This document shows positions 10,701 through 17,164 of a DNA stretch of 64,000 nt, in pieces. The notes beneath the pieces were generated by a model. The model ran no database searches. It saw nothing but the letters and a program-made list of their open reading frames with translations, and had not been told where the DNA came from. This DNA comes from Trichomonas vaginalis G3 (taxonomy: Eukaryota; Parabasalia; Trichomonadida; Trichomonadidae). The stretch covers positions 19,808,082 through 19,872,081 of the forward strand of contig NC_067207.1 in NCBI RefSeq assembly GCF_026262505.1, in the 5' to 3' direction. A program made the translations under genes and the position numbers. Position 1 is the stretch's first letter; every line of letters starts with the position of its first letter.

Positions 10701-10855
10701 TTCGTTATTTTGGCTAAATATAACTTTTTGAATAAGCCAGGTGTATCGTATTCACTATCGCTATTAAATATGATGGCATCTCCTGAAATTACCGGGTCTG
10801 CACTAATTCTTATATCTCGGGCAAGCAAGCGCGATATTATAAGTGTAGAGCGCAT
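7742..10855 (-). CDS. BspA-like leucine-rich-repeat (TpLRR) surface protein with C-terminal membrane anchor
   Basis: A 1037-aa protein. From about residue 70 to 800 it consists of some thirty 22-24-residue LRR_5/TpLRR repeats with the typical 'I...AF..C..L..I.LP' signature (for example YAFLSCVNLKNIELPNI). A non-repeat region of about 150 residues follows, then a membrane segment at about 977-1000 (FMLIVILLVSGILIAFVVYFLF) and a 37-residue basic, polar tail. BspA-like proteins form a very large T. vaginalis family thought to mediate adhesion to host cells and matrix. There is no clear signal peptide, which is common in this family. The frame is intact. The membrane anchor and cytosolic tail place it in the surface-anchored subgroup. 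Confidence 0.93.
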   Translation of the reverse strand: MRSTLIISRLLARDIRISADPVISGDAIIFNSDSEYDTPGLFKKLYLAKITKCLLNESLPDNIRTYKWFKLINTLEIRHNLLTKIPDNCFQDCHFLKKVILPQETVQINSRAFQNSAIEEINLQNIEIIMDYAFLSCVNLKNIELPNITTLGLNAFQYSSIQSLSIGNSLTDVSDQAFSDCLFLNTVDFGDSSIIGEKMFYNCQNLNTFTYNFEEIGSLGNKCFAYSGIKSFKFGTEIRSIGTYCFENSQLTDVTFDDHISLTLGEYTFSKCGNLKKINIPIKLELNKGVFHECCNLVDITLTDFVSVIPESLFKFCKNLKNLSLPNVHEIHENAFYGCSNLESLDIPSIASIGDKAFWQCSKLQLNLLENRQNDLKLGDKVFVQCNKITLTKYTKHLLSKQSFVQCPGLKSLEIFISSSVNYSLCFSGCVNLESVVIDPLSDGKIGERMFQGCKNLKSVTFTDVVNEVGEYSFFGCPFNEVDLNNLTNIGFGAFQRTKITKLQIQNNFVSNHQFDNCYLLETIYLGPNVTDISFNAFANCTKLEKIEIDEKNSNFLFENSVLYSSDKKILYGIMRASSNKSLEIPSSVQEIADYAFESHQKLKKVVVSNSVVFGEFSFSKMPKLEKFTIDNTGDFVISNGMFANSSNLEKFLCNGKILFFDDFCFDYCFSLEEVEGTGDCTYFGTRSFRRCISLKEINLSHAKILGFESFKHCFKLSELHLTNTVERYEEGCFHSISIESLNLSNPYTGYYLEDVCFDNISTLKKVYFMDYCSFAASAVFNRCDIDYIYFSKHFHTNIFKSLLQAMKSSELQIEIADDNYYLKVQDNFFVVDKLTGVVQSIVAYNGEDFIEIPENVTTASSNDVVTQMYYENELSYIARLPQSKFIVHENFLSDDNSMFAQFGIFALCVKGDSSTYFDGVDVNEMYRVFVDYDYPYPTALGVNVERGDEKLCDDFNVQHSFGVGGNVFGLSKNEIFMLIVILLVSGILIAFVVYFLFYYKKLCQKKKNSSEGNQRSDEVNGFTKNSTFKDEIEMTA

Positions 10856-11228
10856 AAATATCTACTTTTTTTGAGGGAAAAATTTCAATAAAATTTCATA
10901 ATCCTCCGATTTCGCAAAAACTATAAATTTGGTGATAAACAATCAATAGGATAAATTCAGTTCTATAAATAAATTATTTTTGAGAGCAATTCAAAATTTT
11001 TAAAGATATTAATGATTGTGAAAATGAATGCATTAAATTATTCCAAGCAATTATTGATAACAGTCAAAACCGCTGATTGTTCAGTCATTATATTTCTCTT
11101 TCTAATACATGTGTTAATATTATTATTACAAACTTTGGAGTTGAGACTTTTGAGAGATCTATCGTCTATTGACAAGGTTATTTACAGTCAGAACAGATGA
11201 TTTAGAATCGATCAATATAAAGATGCAC
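10856..11228. other. Upstream region of the BspA-like gene; host flank of element 1
   Basis: AT-rich upstream sequence of the minus-strand BspA-like gene. The end (CACCCATCA, 11226-11234) is the left copy of the target duplication of the MITE at 34.7-35.9 kb, now separated from it by the inserted Maverick. No other gene is seen. Confidence 0.6.
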
Positions 11229-11232
11229 CCAT

Positions 11233-11234
<2 letters not shown>
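11229..11234. repeat. Left target-site duplication of element 1 (CCATCA)
   Basis: CCATCA directly before the terminal A tract recurs at 34680-34685 directly after the matching T tract. Six-base duplications are usual for Maverick integration by a retroviral-type integrase. Confidence 0.85.
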
Positions 11235-11265
<31 letters not shown>

Positions 11266-11329
11266 TAGTGGGGCTTCCAGGGGCTGCGCCCCTTCTAGCC
11301 CCGAAGATGTTTAGTATAAATGAAGTCTT
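11235..11329 (+). repeat. Left terminal inverted repeat of element 1
   Basis: An A tract (to 11263) is followed by GGTAGTGGGGCTTCCA, a hairpin (11270-11302) and GATGTTTAGTATAAATGAAG. The same order is found reversed at the right end. Similarity fades after about 95 bases, which is short for a Maverick TIR. Confidence 0.85.
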
Positions 11330-11407
11330 AGAGGACATACATGACTATGAGTTTTGATATGACAAGATAGAATATGAGAGAGGTCCTATAAACCGGAGAA
11401 AGTGTCA
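11325..11407 (+). repeat. Duplicated fragment of the methylase gene 3' end next to the left TIR
   Basis: About 83 bases (TTAGAGGACATACATGACTA onward) match 12310-12392, the end of the adenine methylase gene, with a few differences. Immediately after it, a short piece (ATATAAACATCTGTC) matches the leader of the large structural gene near 33.42 kb and 49.76 kb. The left end therefore looks assembled from pieces of the element itself. Confidence 0.75.
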
Positions 11408-11464
11408 TATAAACATCTGTCGTTTTACTCAGAATTTTATACAGAATTCGACAAAAATATATTT

Positions 11465-11513
11465 TAGGGTAGAAGGGTATATCTAACCTCTTTTCTAACC
11501 TCTTTTCTACCCC
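11465..11513 (+). repeat. Palindromic GGGTAGA/GGTTAGATCTAACC repeat, variant copy
   Basis: AGGGTAGAAGGGTATATCTAACC followed by TCTTTTCTAACC and TTTTCTACCC: a diverged copy of the repeat family described for 18809-18855. Confidence 0.7.
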
Positions 11514-11613
11514 ATATGTCCTTACTGAAAATATGACCTTAACCGAGTAGTTTTCATGTTTTGTCACTTTTCTGTCACTTTTCAGGAAAAAACATTTTTA
11601 TTATATATATAAA

Positions 11614-12432
11614 ATGAATTTTACAAAACCACCGTTACCCTTCTTTGGAAATAAGAGTAGATGTAAAGATATTCTATTGAGAGAACTTAAGAAACTACCG
11701 AATGGTCTAACATTTGTAGACTTGTTCGGTGGAAGTTTCTATATATCTCATTTGTGCCATACAATATTTCCTGACTCAAAGATTATATGCAATGACTTCG
11801 ACAACTATATGGACCGTCTCAAACATATACCAGACACAAACAAAATATTGAAAGAGTTAAAAGAAAAGATACCTATAGGTAAGATGGAACGTATACCATT
11901 AGATAAGAAAAATACTGTCAGAGAGGTTTTGAAAAAGGCAGAGTATATTGACTGGGATAGTATATCTGCTAGACTATTATATAGTGGTGCTATAAGAGTT
12001 CATGACATTGAAACACTTATGTCAAAAGTTTTATATCTTAACTATACAAATGTTTTCAAAGAGGACATAGAAAAATATATTGAGGGTATAGAGTTTGTGA
12101 GATGTCATTGGACAGATTTGTATGAAAAATATAAAGACAAGGAAAATGTTTTCTTTATAGTGGACCCGCCGTTCTATAACACATGGGATTTTCAATACCA
12201 AGTAGACTGGACTTTGAGAGACTCTTTAGAAACTTTAGACGTTTTACATAACCATCCATGCTTTTACTTTACATCCGATAAAAGTGGTTTGGAAAGTGTT
12301 ATGAGATGGTTAGAGGATATACATGACTATGATTTTAGATACGATAAGATAGAATATGAGAGAGGTCCTATAAACCGGAAAAAGTGTCATAACAAAGAAA
12401 TTTTACTAGTAAGTAAATGTGGTTTGAAATAG
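11614..12432 (+). CDS. D12-class DNA adenine (N6) methyltransferase
   Basis: A 272-aa enzyme of the Dam/D12 type. The N-terminal PFFGNKSR matches the AdoMet-binding 'F.G.K' motif, TFVDLFGGSF is motif I, and FFIVDPPFYN is the catalytic DPPY/F motif. It would transfer a methyl group from AdoMet to adenine in element DNA, perhaps protecting or marking it. Such methylases occur in phages and giant viruses and in some Polinton-like elements. It is the first gene after the left TIR and its leader (ATTTTTATTATATATATAAA) fits the AT-rich start pattern of its neighbours. The frame is intact. A copy of its 3' end lies beside the TIR. Confidence 0.88.
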   Translation: MNFTKPPLPFFGNKSRCKDILLRELKKLPNGLTFVDLFGGSFYISHLCHTIFPDSKIICNDFDNYMDRLKHIPDTNKILKELKEKIPIGKMERIPLDKKNTVREVLKKAEYIDWDSISARLLYSGAIRVHDIETLMSKVLYLNYTNVFKEDIEKYIEGIEFVRCHWTDLYEKYKDKENVFFIVDPPFYNTWDFQYQVDWTLRDSLETLDVLHNHPCFYFTSDKSGLESVMRWLEDIHDYDFRYDKIEYERGPINRKKCHNKEILLVSKCGLK

Positions 12433-12548
12433 GACTACTTGTTTTAGGTTTTTTCCATTGTGTCATTTACTTATTTGACGTGGCAGAAAGATATAGAGAA
12501 TATGAAGATGAACCAATGCCTGCAAATGTTCAGCATATGTACTCGTAA
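12417..12548 (+). CDS. 43-aa single-pass membrane protein
   Basis: A small frame overlapping the methylase stop codon: MWFEIGLLVLGFFHCVIYLF forms one membrane segment (about 4-20), followed by a charged 23-residue tail (DVAERYREYEDEP...). The overlap and the tight packing with the next gene favour a real gene of the element. The function is unknown; small membrane proteins of this kind occur in many membrane-interacting viruses. Confidence 0.55.
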   Translation: MWFEIGLLVLGFFHCVIYLFDVAERYREYEDEPMPANVQHMYS

Positions 12549-12571
12549 GAGATATTTTTATCTAATATTAA

Positions 12572-12934
12572 ATGGACGCACAGAACTTAGCGAATGCACA
12601 GCAACCTGGACAACCAAACCCAGAGAATATTCCAAATGAAGTTAGAATACAAACTGCAATGGCAAACTATGGTCAAGTGCCAACAGATGTACAAATGCAA
12701 ACTGCCATGTCAAATGACGCTGCGTTAGGTTTGCCACCATGGTATGCAAATATGAGATGGAAAGAGTTTTATACAAACCCTGAAGTGGGATATAAACAAC
12801 TCTATGCAGATGACGCGAACACAGGAGTTGACCCAGAGTATGTTTTCTACCAGAGGAGAAATAGAATGTATGAGCTCCAGTTAAAGAATGCTATGGAACT
12901 CAGAAGGAAACGTAAGAGACTAGGCGGACATTAG
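12572..12934 (+). CDS. 120-aa element protein, unknown
   Basis: The N-terminus is Gln/Asn/Pro-rich with a short internal repeat (VRIQTAMAN / VQMQTAMSN). The middle is aromatic (WYANMRWKEFYTNPEVGYKQLY) and the C-terminus basic (RRKRKRLGGH). No family is recognised. The leader ATTTTTATCTAATATTAAA before the ATG matches the late-type start pattern of the virion genes, so a structural or packaging role is plausible. Confidence 0.6.
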   Translation: MDAQNLANAQQPGQPNPENIPNEVRIQTAMANYGQVPTDVQMQTAMSNDAALGLPPWYANMRWKEFYTNPEVGYKQLYADDANTGVDPEYVFYQRRNRMYELQLKNAMELRRKRKRLGGH

Positions 12935-12952
12935 ATTTTTACATATAGTAAA

Positions 12953-13195
12953 ATGGGTTTCTTCAGTAGTATTGGAAACTTCTTTCGAAATGTTGGAAGA
13001 GGTATATGGAATGGAATAAAAACCGTAGGAAGAGGAATTTGGAACGGTGTCAAAAATATTGGTAAAAGAGTAGGTCAGTTCGTTGGTATTATACCTAAAG
13101 ACCCTGAACCAGAAGAACAAGCTCCTGTTATACAACAGCCTGAACCTGCACCACAGTCTAGTTGGCAACCAAATCCAACACCTCAACCGTATTAA
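12953..13195 (+). CDS. 80-aa amphipathic, glycine/tryptophan-repeat protein (candidate minor virion protein)
   Basis: The N-terminal half repeats an amphipathic unit (RNVGRGIWNGIKTVGRGIWNGVKNIGKR) and the C-terminal half is Pro/Glu/Gln-rich. The same plan is seen at 16579. It recalls the short membrane-lytic or DNA-condensing proteins of adenovirus (pVI, pX), which is an analogy, not a homology claim. The leader TTTTTACATATAGTAAA precedes the ATG. The frame is intact. Confidence 0.6.
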   Translation: MGFFSSIGNFFRNVGRGIWNGIKTVGRGIWNGVKNIGKRVGQFVGIIPKDPEPEEQAPVIQQPEPAPQSSWQPNPTPQPY

Positions 13196-13197
13196 AA

Positions 13198-14046
13198 TTA
13201 TATTTTTACCGTTCGATAGTAGTTGTATATGAGACTAAGTTCTAAGTAAAACGCATGGTATAATGGAACTATTCTCTTTCTTCCATCTGTAGTAAACCAT
13301 ACTTGAAAGTCTGAAATACTTCCACTTGGTGGTTCGTATAGCTTTGTAGGTTTTTCGTAAAAGTCATTTGCCAAGCATAAAAAAGAGTTTTGTGCACCAG
13401 AAAATGAAGCATGAACTATAATAGCATCTGAGTCGAAAACATTTTCATATGTTCCATTAGGGTTTTCGACTTCATAAAAGTTCGGGTGTACTGGATATTC
13501 TGCAGGCTGATTTAACATCCTCAAAAATCTATACCATGCCAAGTTGTTATATTTTGTAGAAATATAAACGTCTTCTCCAAGGTCTTCTATTCTATTGATT
13601 TTAACAGTTGCATTTTTCCTGTCATAAACAATATCGAGATGGTACTCTCCTTCGTCAATGTTGTACTGTTTTGCATATTCGAGATAGATATCGTTTATTT
13701 TTTCTTGAAAAGCTTGAAGAGTTGTTTCTAAGTTTACAAGCAAATTCACTTGTAAAAGTTTTCCCTGTTCAAATTTCTCATACGTACGTTTCTCTTTGTT
13801 ATAGTATCGAATTTCAAAAGCGACCGTAAATGGGAAACCATGTATGGCTTCTGAAATGAACTTCATTCTACGAAAGCCAACAGCTTTTGTGACGGATGGG
13901 TCTCTTAACCATCTTAACGGGTAGTCAAAACGATAGCCTTCATGCTTTACGGTCTCTGTCTCAAACTTTTGACCGACATTAGTAAAAAGTTCATCTAATG
14001 GTTTAGTTGTAGCAACTCTTGAATTTTCTTTTTCTATTGAAAGCAT
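13198..14046 (-). CDS. 282-aa element protein, unknown; has a broken paralogue at 18415-18796
   Basis: I recognise no domain. The middle (FPFTVAFEIRYYNKEKRTYEK, and later beta-rich segments) and the C-terminal block (FLCLANDFYEKPTKLYEPPS, SDFQVWFTTDG) look like a beta-rich globular protein. The C-terminal block recurs in the relic at 18415-18796. It starts 18 bases from the divergent tail-fibre gene, and both share the spacer promoter. It could be a virion or fibre-associated protein, judging by neighbours only. Confidence 0.65.
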   Translation of the reverse strand: MLSIEKENSRVATTKPLDELFTNVGQKFETETVKHEGYRFDYPLRWLRDPSVTKAVGFRRMKFISEAIHGFPFTVAFEIRYYNKEKRTYEKFEQGKLLQVNLLVNLETTLQAFQEKINDIYLEYAKQYNIDEGEYHLDIVYDRKNATVKINRIEDLGEDVYISTKYNNLAWYRFLRMLNQPAEYPVHPNFYEVENPNGTYENVFDSDAIIVHASFSGAQNSFLCLANDFYEKPTKLYEPPSGSISDFQVWFTTDGRKRIVPLYHAFYLELSLIYNYYRTVKI

Positions 14047-14064
14047 ATTTTATCTAGAATAAAA
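14047..14064. promoter_or_regulatory. 18-bp divergent promoter
   Basis: ATTTTATCTAGAATAAAA separates two divergent start codons and is itself nearly palindromic (TTTTAT...ATAAAA). The same layout recurs at 16563-16578 and 28201-28218. Confidence 0.6.
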
Positions 14065-15606
14065 ATGTCGAAAGAAACAGCGTCTATGAGAGAAATACAA
14101 CACAACCGACAACTCATTGTGCAAGCTCTAAATAAGAACACAACAAACTTTTCAAACTATTCTAAGATATCTGAGTCATTGAAAGAAGGAAACTTAAAAC
14201 TGACGATAAACCCATTGACAGACGAGTTTCTGTTTCAAGACAGTAAGAACCATACTGTTTGTATAAATCCAACAAAAGGAACTTTAAACGAGAAACCTAT
14301 AGATGAACTTCTTTTGAAAGCAGATGTTGACAACAAAGCTGACAAAGAGTATGTCATTGAAAAAGTTCAAGAAGAACATGACAGAGCAGATGCAACATAT
14401 GCAACGAAAGAACATACTCATCCTGAACTAGCAGACAAAACATATGTTGACAATAAAATGTCAAGTGAAGTGACAAGAGCTGAAAACGAATATTCTAAAA
14501 AGACTCATATACATACCATTGCAAATATTACAAACTTACAAGAAACCTTAAACAGGAAAAGTGACGTTGGACATACACATTCTATATCTGAAATAACAGA
14601 CTTAAACGTTAGCCTTGAAAAGAAAGCTGACAAAACATATGTCAACAGTGAGTTAGAGGAGAAGGTAGATAGGGGTTGTATGGCTAGTGCGTTAGTGAAG
14701 AAGGCAGATAAGGAATATGTGGATGAAAAAGACAATGAAATTAAAGAAAGGGTTGAATGGTATAATGAACGGACATCGAAGATTTTAGAAGGTAAAGCCA
14801 ATACAGGGTGGGTTTCAGGATGTTTAGACCTTAAAGCGGATAAGAACCATACACATACCATTGCAAATATTACAAACTTACAAGAAACCTTAAACAGGAA
14901 AAGTGACGTTGGACATACACACGATTTCTTCGCAACTGTTGGTATAGAAAATATTGAAGGAACGGTTGAAGGAGCTGGTGGGGATGTATTAGATTGGAAA
15001 CCTCCTAACTTTCCACAAGGTTTAACATCGGAAGAAGACATAACAACGATGAGATACATTAGATGTAGAAATGTCTATGTCATGGAGGATGAAAAAAAAG
15101 TTAAATTCACTGCTCAAGATTTATATGATAAAAAAGCTGACAAAACAGAGCTTCAAACGTTAAAGACAGAAATACTTCAAACACTATATCCTATAGGTTC
15201 TATTTACACGTCAATGAACTCTACCAGACCAGAAGTAGTACTTGGTCTCGGAACTTGGACTCAAATAGTCGACAGGTTTTTGTATTGTGCAAACTCTTCA
15301 AAGGAAACAGGTGGAAGTAAAACGATTTCAGGTGAAAACTTACCTGCGCACAGTCACTACATAAATTTAAGTACATCTGAAGCAGGTTTGCATAGTCATA
15401 GATTTTGGGATTGGTCAGGAATGACAAAAGGTAAAGGATATGATGTTAAAGAGGACGTTAAGTTTGCTATAAATTGTTACTGGAGTAACACTGAGGTAGG
15501 AGGAAGCCATACACATCGCGTTTCAGGGTATACGCAAACAACGGGACAAAGTAAAGACTACATGCCACCTTACATGACAGTTTACGCATGGTATAGAAAT
15601 GCTTAG
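14065..15606 (+). CDS. Phage-like tail-fibre / collar-domain protein
   Basis: A 513-aa fibrous protein. Residues 1-90 form an N-terminal domain, probably for attachment. Residues 90-270 are built from repeats of 'KADKTYVD..' and 'HTHTIANITNLQETL', the trimeric beta/coiled-coil pattern of phage and bacterial tail fibres. The C-terminal 140 residues (LYPIGSIYTSMNSTRPEVVLG, GTWTQI, ENLPAHSHYI, GGSHTHRVSG, YMPPYMTVYAWYR) match the phage tail-collar / gp10-type C-terminal domain, with its His-x-His metal-binding pairs. In phages this part binds receptors. An in-frame 69-base direct repeat encodes HTIANITNLQETLNRKSDVG twice, and the segment between the repeats has higher GC. The frame is intact. 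It meets the integrase gene tail to tail, sharing TTAG. Confidence 0.85.
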   Translation: MSKETASMREIQHNRQLIVQALNKNTTNFSNYSKISESLKEGNLKLTINPLTDEFLFQDSKNHTVCINPTKGTLNEKPIDELLLKADVDNKADKEYVIEKVQEEHDRADATYATKEHTHPELADKTYVDNKMSSEVTRAENEYSKKTHIHTIANITNLQETLNRKSDVGHTHSISEITDLNVSLEKKADKTYVNSELEEKVDRGCMASALVKKADKEYVDEKDNEIKERVEWYNERTSKILEGKANTGWVSGCLDLKADKNHTHTIANITNLQETLNRKSDVGHTHDFFATVGIENIEGTVEGAGGDVLDWKPPNFPQGLTSEEDITTMRYIRCRNVYVMEDEKKVKFTAQDLYDKKADKTELQTLKTEILQTLYPIGSIYTSMNSTRPEVVLGLGTWTQIVDRFLYCANSSKETGGSKTISGENLPAHSHYINLSTSEAGLHSHRFWDWSGMTKGKGYDVKEDVKFAINCYWSNTEVGGSHTHRVSGYTQTTGQSKDYMPPYMTVYAWYRNA

Positions 15607-16562
15607 TCGTCATTTTCAACTTCTTTAGCATATTCGTCAGGAGTTGTCTTATATTTGTTAGGAACTGTCTTTGAAAGTATACCACCTTGAACCTTAACAA
15701 GTTTGAAACGAGGTCTGACAATAGTAGTTTTATCTTCTGCTTGCAGTGTGTACATTTTGCCATGTTTGCCTAAAACTTCATAATATTCTCTTGTATACTT
15801 TCTTCTATTTTTACGAACACGAATGCGAGTACCTGTCGAGTTCCCATTGTTGTCATAGTCAATAGTATTTTCATATGGGTCGCGTTTAGGTATTTCTATT
15901 TTTACTTTGTCACCTTTCTGAAGTTTGAAGCCCGGCATTCTTTCTTGTTTGTCTCTTTTGACTAAACTATTAAATATATAGTCTTTCTCTAAGTCGGGGT
16001 TGTTTTTCATTTCTTCAGGGGAGTGGTTTCCCAAACCTTTTTGTTTACGGCTATTGTAAATATTTAAAACTTGTCTCATCTTTGCCATGGAGAAATGTCT
16101 ATACTTGTCGTCATATGACATTTCATTTACCTCACCACTTTGTGGTTGGTTTAAGTCTCTTAAGATTTTTATACAACTGTCAATGACACCAAGAGCAGAA
16201 TGGTTTTGGTCGACAATGAAATATTGGTTTACATTTTTTGAACGCAGATAGTTTTTTACATCATCTGATTTGAAAGAACTTTCACAGTCAGATGTCAGTT
16301 TTGTTGGATGGTATTTGTCAACGAATATTGTCAAAGCAGTTTTCACATCTAAAATATTTTTGGACTGTAATGGTATGGCTTCACAGTATCTTGTGTTTTG
16401 ACCGACAAATATAAACCAGTATGGAGGTCCATCTTCTCTATACCTCGGAATGTTTTCCAAGATATCCATAAACCAAGCATTTGGTGTTGAACTAAAGATT
16501 TTTATCATGAGTGCTTTCTTTGTCGCTTTAGAAACATAGGGGTCCTTGTTTGGATTCGTCAT
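15603..16562 (-). CDS. c-INT: Retroviral-type (RVE) integrase of the element
   Basis: A 319-aa protein with the RNase H-like integrase core: a first acidic strand near NAWFMDILEN, the second Asp in KLTSDCESSF after about 60 residues, and a following helix (NHSALGVIDSCIKILRDLN). A C-terminal basic, chromodomain/SH3-like region follows (GFKLQKGDKVKIEIPKRDPY, RKNRRKYTREYYEVLGKHGKMYTL). It catalyses insertion of the element and explains the 6-bp target duplication. It is the hallmark gene of Mavericks. It sits between the fibre gene (tail to tail) and the small protein at 16579 (head to head, 16-bp spacer). Confidence 0.88.
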   Translation of the reverse strand: MTNPNKDPYVSKATKKALMIKIFSSTPNAWFMDILENIPRYREDGPPYWFIFVGQNTRYCEAIPLQSKNILDVKTALTIFVDKYHPTKLTSDCESSFKSDDVKNYLRSKNVNQYFIVDQNHSALGVIDSCIKILRDLNQPQSGEVNEMSYDDKYRHFSMAKMRQVLNIYNSRKQKGLGNHSPEEMKNNPDLEKDYIFNSLVKRDKQERMPGFKLQKGDKVKIEIPKRDPYENTIDYDNNGNSTGTRIRVRKNRRKYTREYYEVLGKHGKMYTLQAEDKTTIVRPRFKLVKVQGGILSKTVPNKYKTTPDEYAKEVENDD

Positions 16563-16578
16563 TTTTATCCTATAAGAA
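16563..16578. promoter_or_regulatory. 16-bp divergent promoter
   Basis: TTTTATCCTATAAGAA is the whole spacer between the integrase and the 16579 gene. It resembles the spacer at 14047-14064. Confidence 0.55.
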
Positions 16579-16980
16579 ATGGGTTTATTTGGCGCATTAG
16601 CAGGAGTTGCATCTAGATTTTTGCCAGCAGTGGGAACACTAGCCAGAGGTGCATTTGGAATTGGAAGGAAGATTTTGAGTACATTAGGTATACTGAAAGA
16701 GAAAGCACAACCTATTATACAAACTGTACAGAAAGGTTGGGATGTAGCACGAGATGCAGCAAATCTTATTCCAAATCCTGAAACAAGAGGAAAAGTTCAA
16801 GGATGGATGGACAATGTAGGAAGACAAGCAGGAAACTATTATAACAAAGCAAATGACTACTATAACCAAGCAGGGCACTATATGGACCAAGGTGAAAGAT
16901 TCTTTAACAGAGGATATAACCATGCACAACAGTGGGTAAGCAATAACCAACCGCAACCACCTCAAACTTGGGGAATGTAA
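16579..16980 (+). CDS. 133-aa basic amphipathic protein, candidate minor virion protein
   Basis: The N-terminus (MGLFGALAGVASRFLPAVGT) is a Gly/Ala/Leu amphipathic stretch, followed by a basic segment and a C-terminal repeat rich in Tyr/Asn/Gln (NYYNKANDYYNQAGHYMDQG). Its plan resembles the 80-aa protein at 12953 and, loosely, adenovirus pVI. It probably acts inside the virion or on membranes; this is inference. It shares a divergent promoter with the integrase gene. Confidence 0.6.
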   Translation: MGLFGALAGVASRFLPAVGTLARGAFGIGRKILSTLGILKEKAQPIIQTVQKGWDVARDAANLIPNPETRGKVQGWMDNVGRQAGNYYNKANDYYNQAGHYMDQGERFFNRGYNHAQQWVSNNQPQPPQTWGM

Positions 16981-16999
16981 AATTTTTTACTGAGATGAA
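16980..16999 (+). promoter_or_regulatory. Late-type leader, first of two identical copies
   Basis: AAATTTTTTACTGAGATGAA directly precedes the ATG at 17000 and recurs identically before the ATG at 17165. It contains TTTTTAC, the motif seen 11-16 bases before most virion-gene starts. Confidence 0.6.
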
Positions 17000-17104
17000 A
17001 TGAACAATACAGCATTGAGACAAATGGGTTCAAGATGGATTTGTCGACTTCCAGCAGTTACACAACGTGTTTGTCAAGTCTTCCTATACCTCAGGAAGTT
17101 TTAG
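17000..17104 (+). CDS. 34-aa basic peptide
   Basis: MNNTALRQMGSRWICRLPAV and a further 14 residues, Arg-rich with two Cys. It is shorter than usual gene cut-offs, but it begins immediately after the duplicated leader that also starts the 193-aa gene. It could be a pX-like DNA-binding peptide; the function is unknown. Confidence 0.45.
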   Translation: MNNTALRQMGSRWICRLPAVTQRVCQVFLYLRKF

Positions 17105-17144
17105 ACCGACTTAAAAAACCAAACAACCAAAACAAACTAAACTA

Positions 17145-17164
17145 AAATTTTTTACTGAGATGAA
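17145..17164 (+). promoter_or_regulatory. Late-type leader, second identical copy
   Basis: The same 20 bases as at 16980-16999, ending directly before the ATG at 17165. Confidence 0.6.

Noticed and set aside
11012-11200. 62-codon frame upstream of element 1
   Set aside because: Composition is that of random AT-rich sequence, with no leader and no domain.
11234-11263. Poly-A tract as the tail of a retroposed (LINE/SINE) copy
   Set aside because: It is mirrored by a poly-T tract at the other end of element 1 and is directly joined to the TIR on both sides, so it belongs to the inverted repeat.
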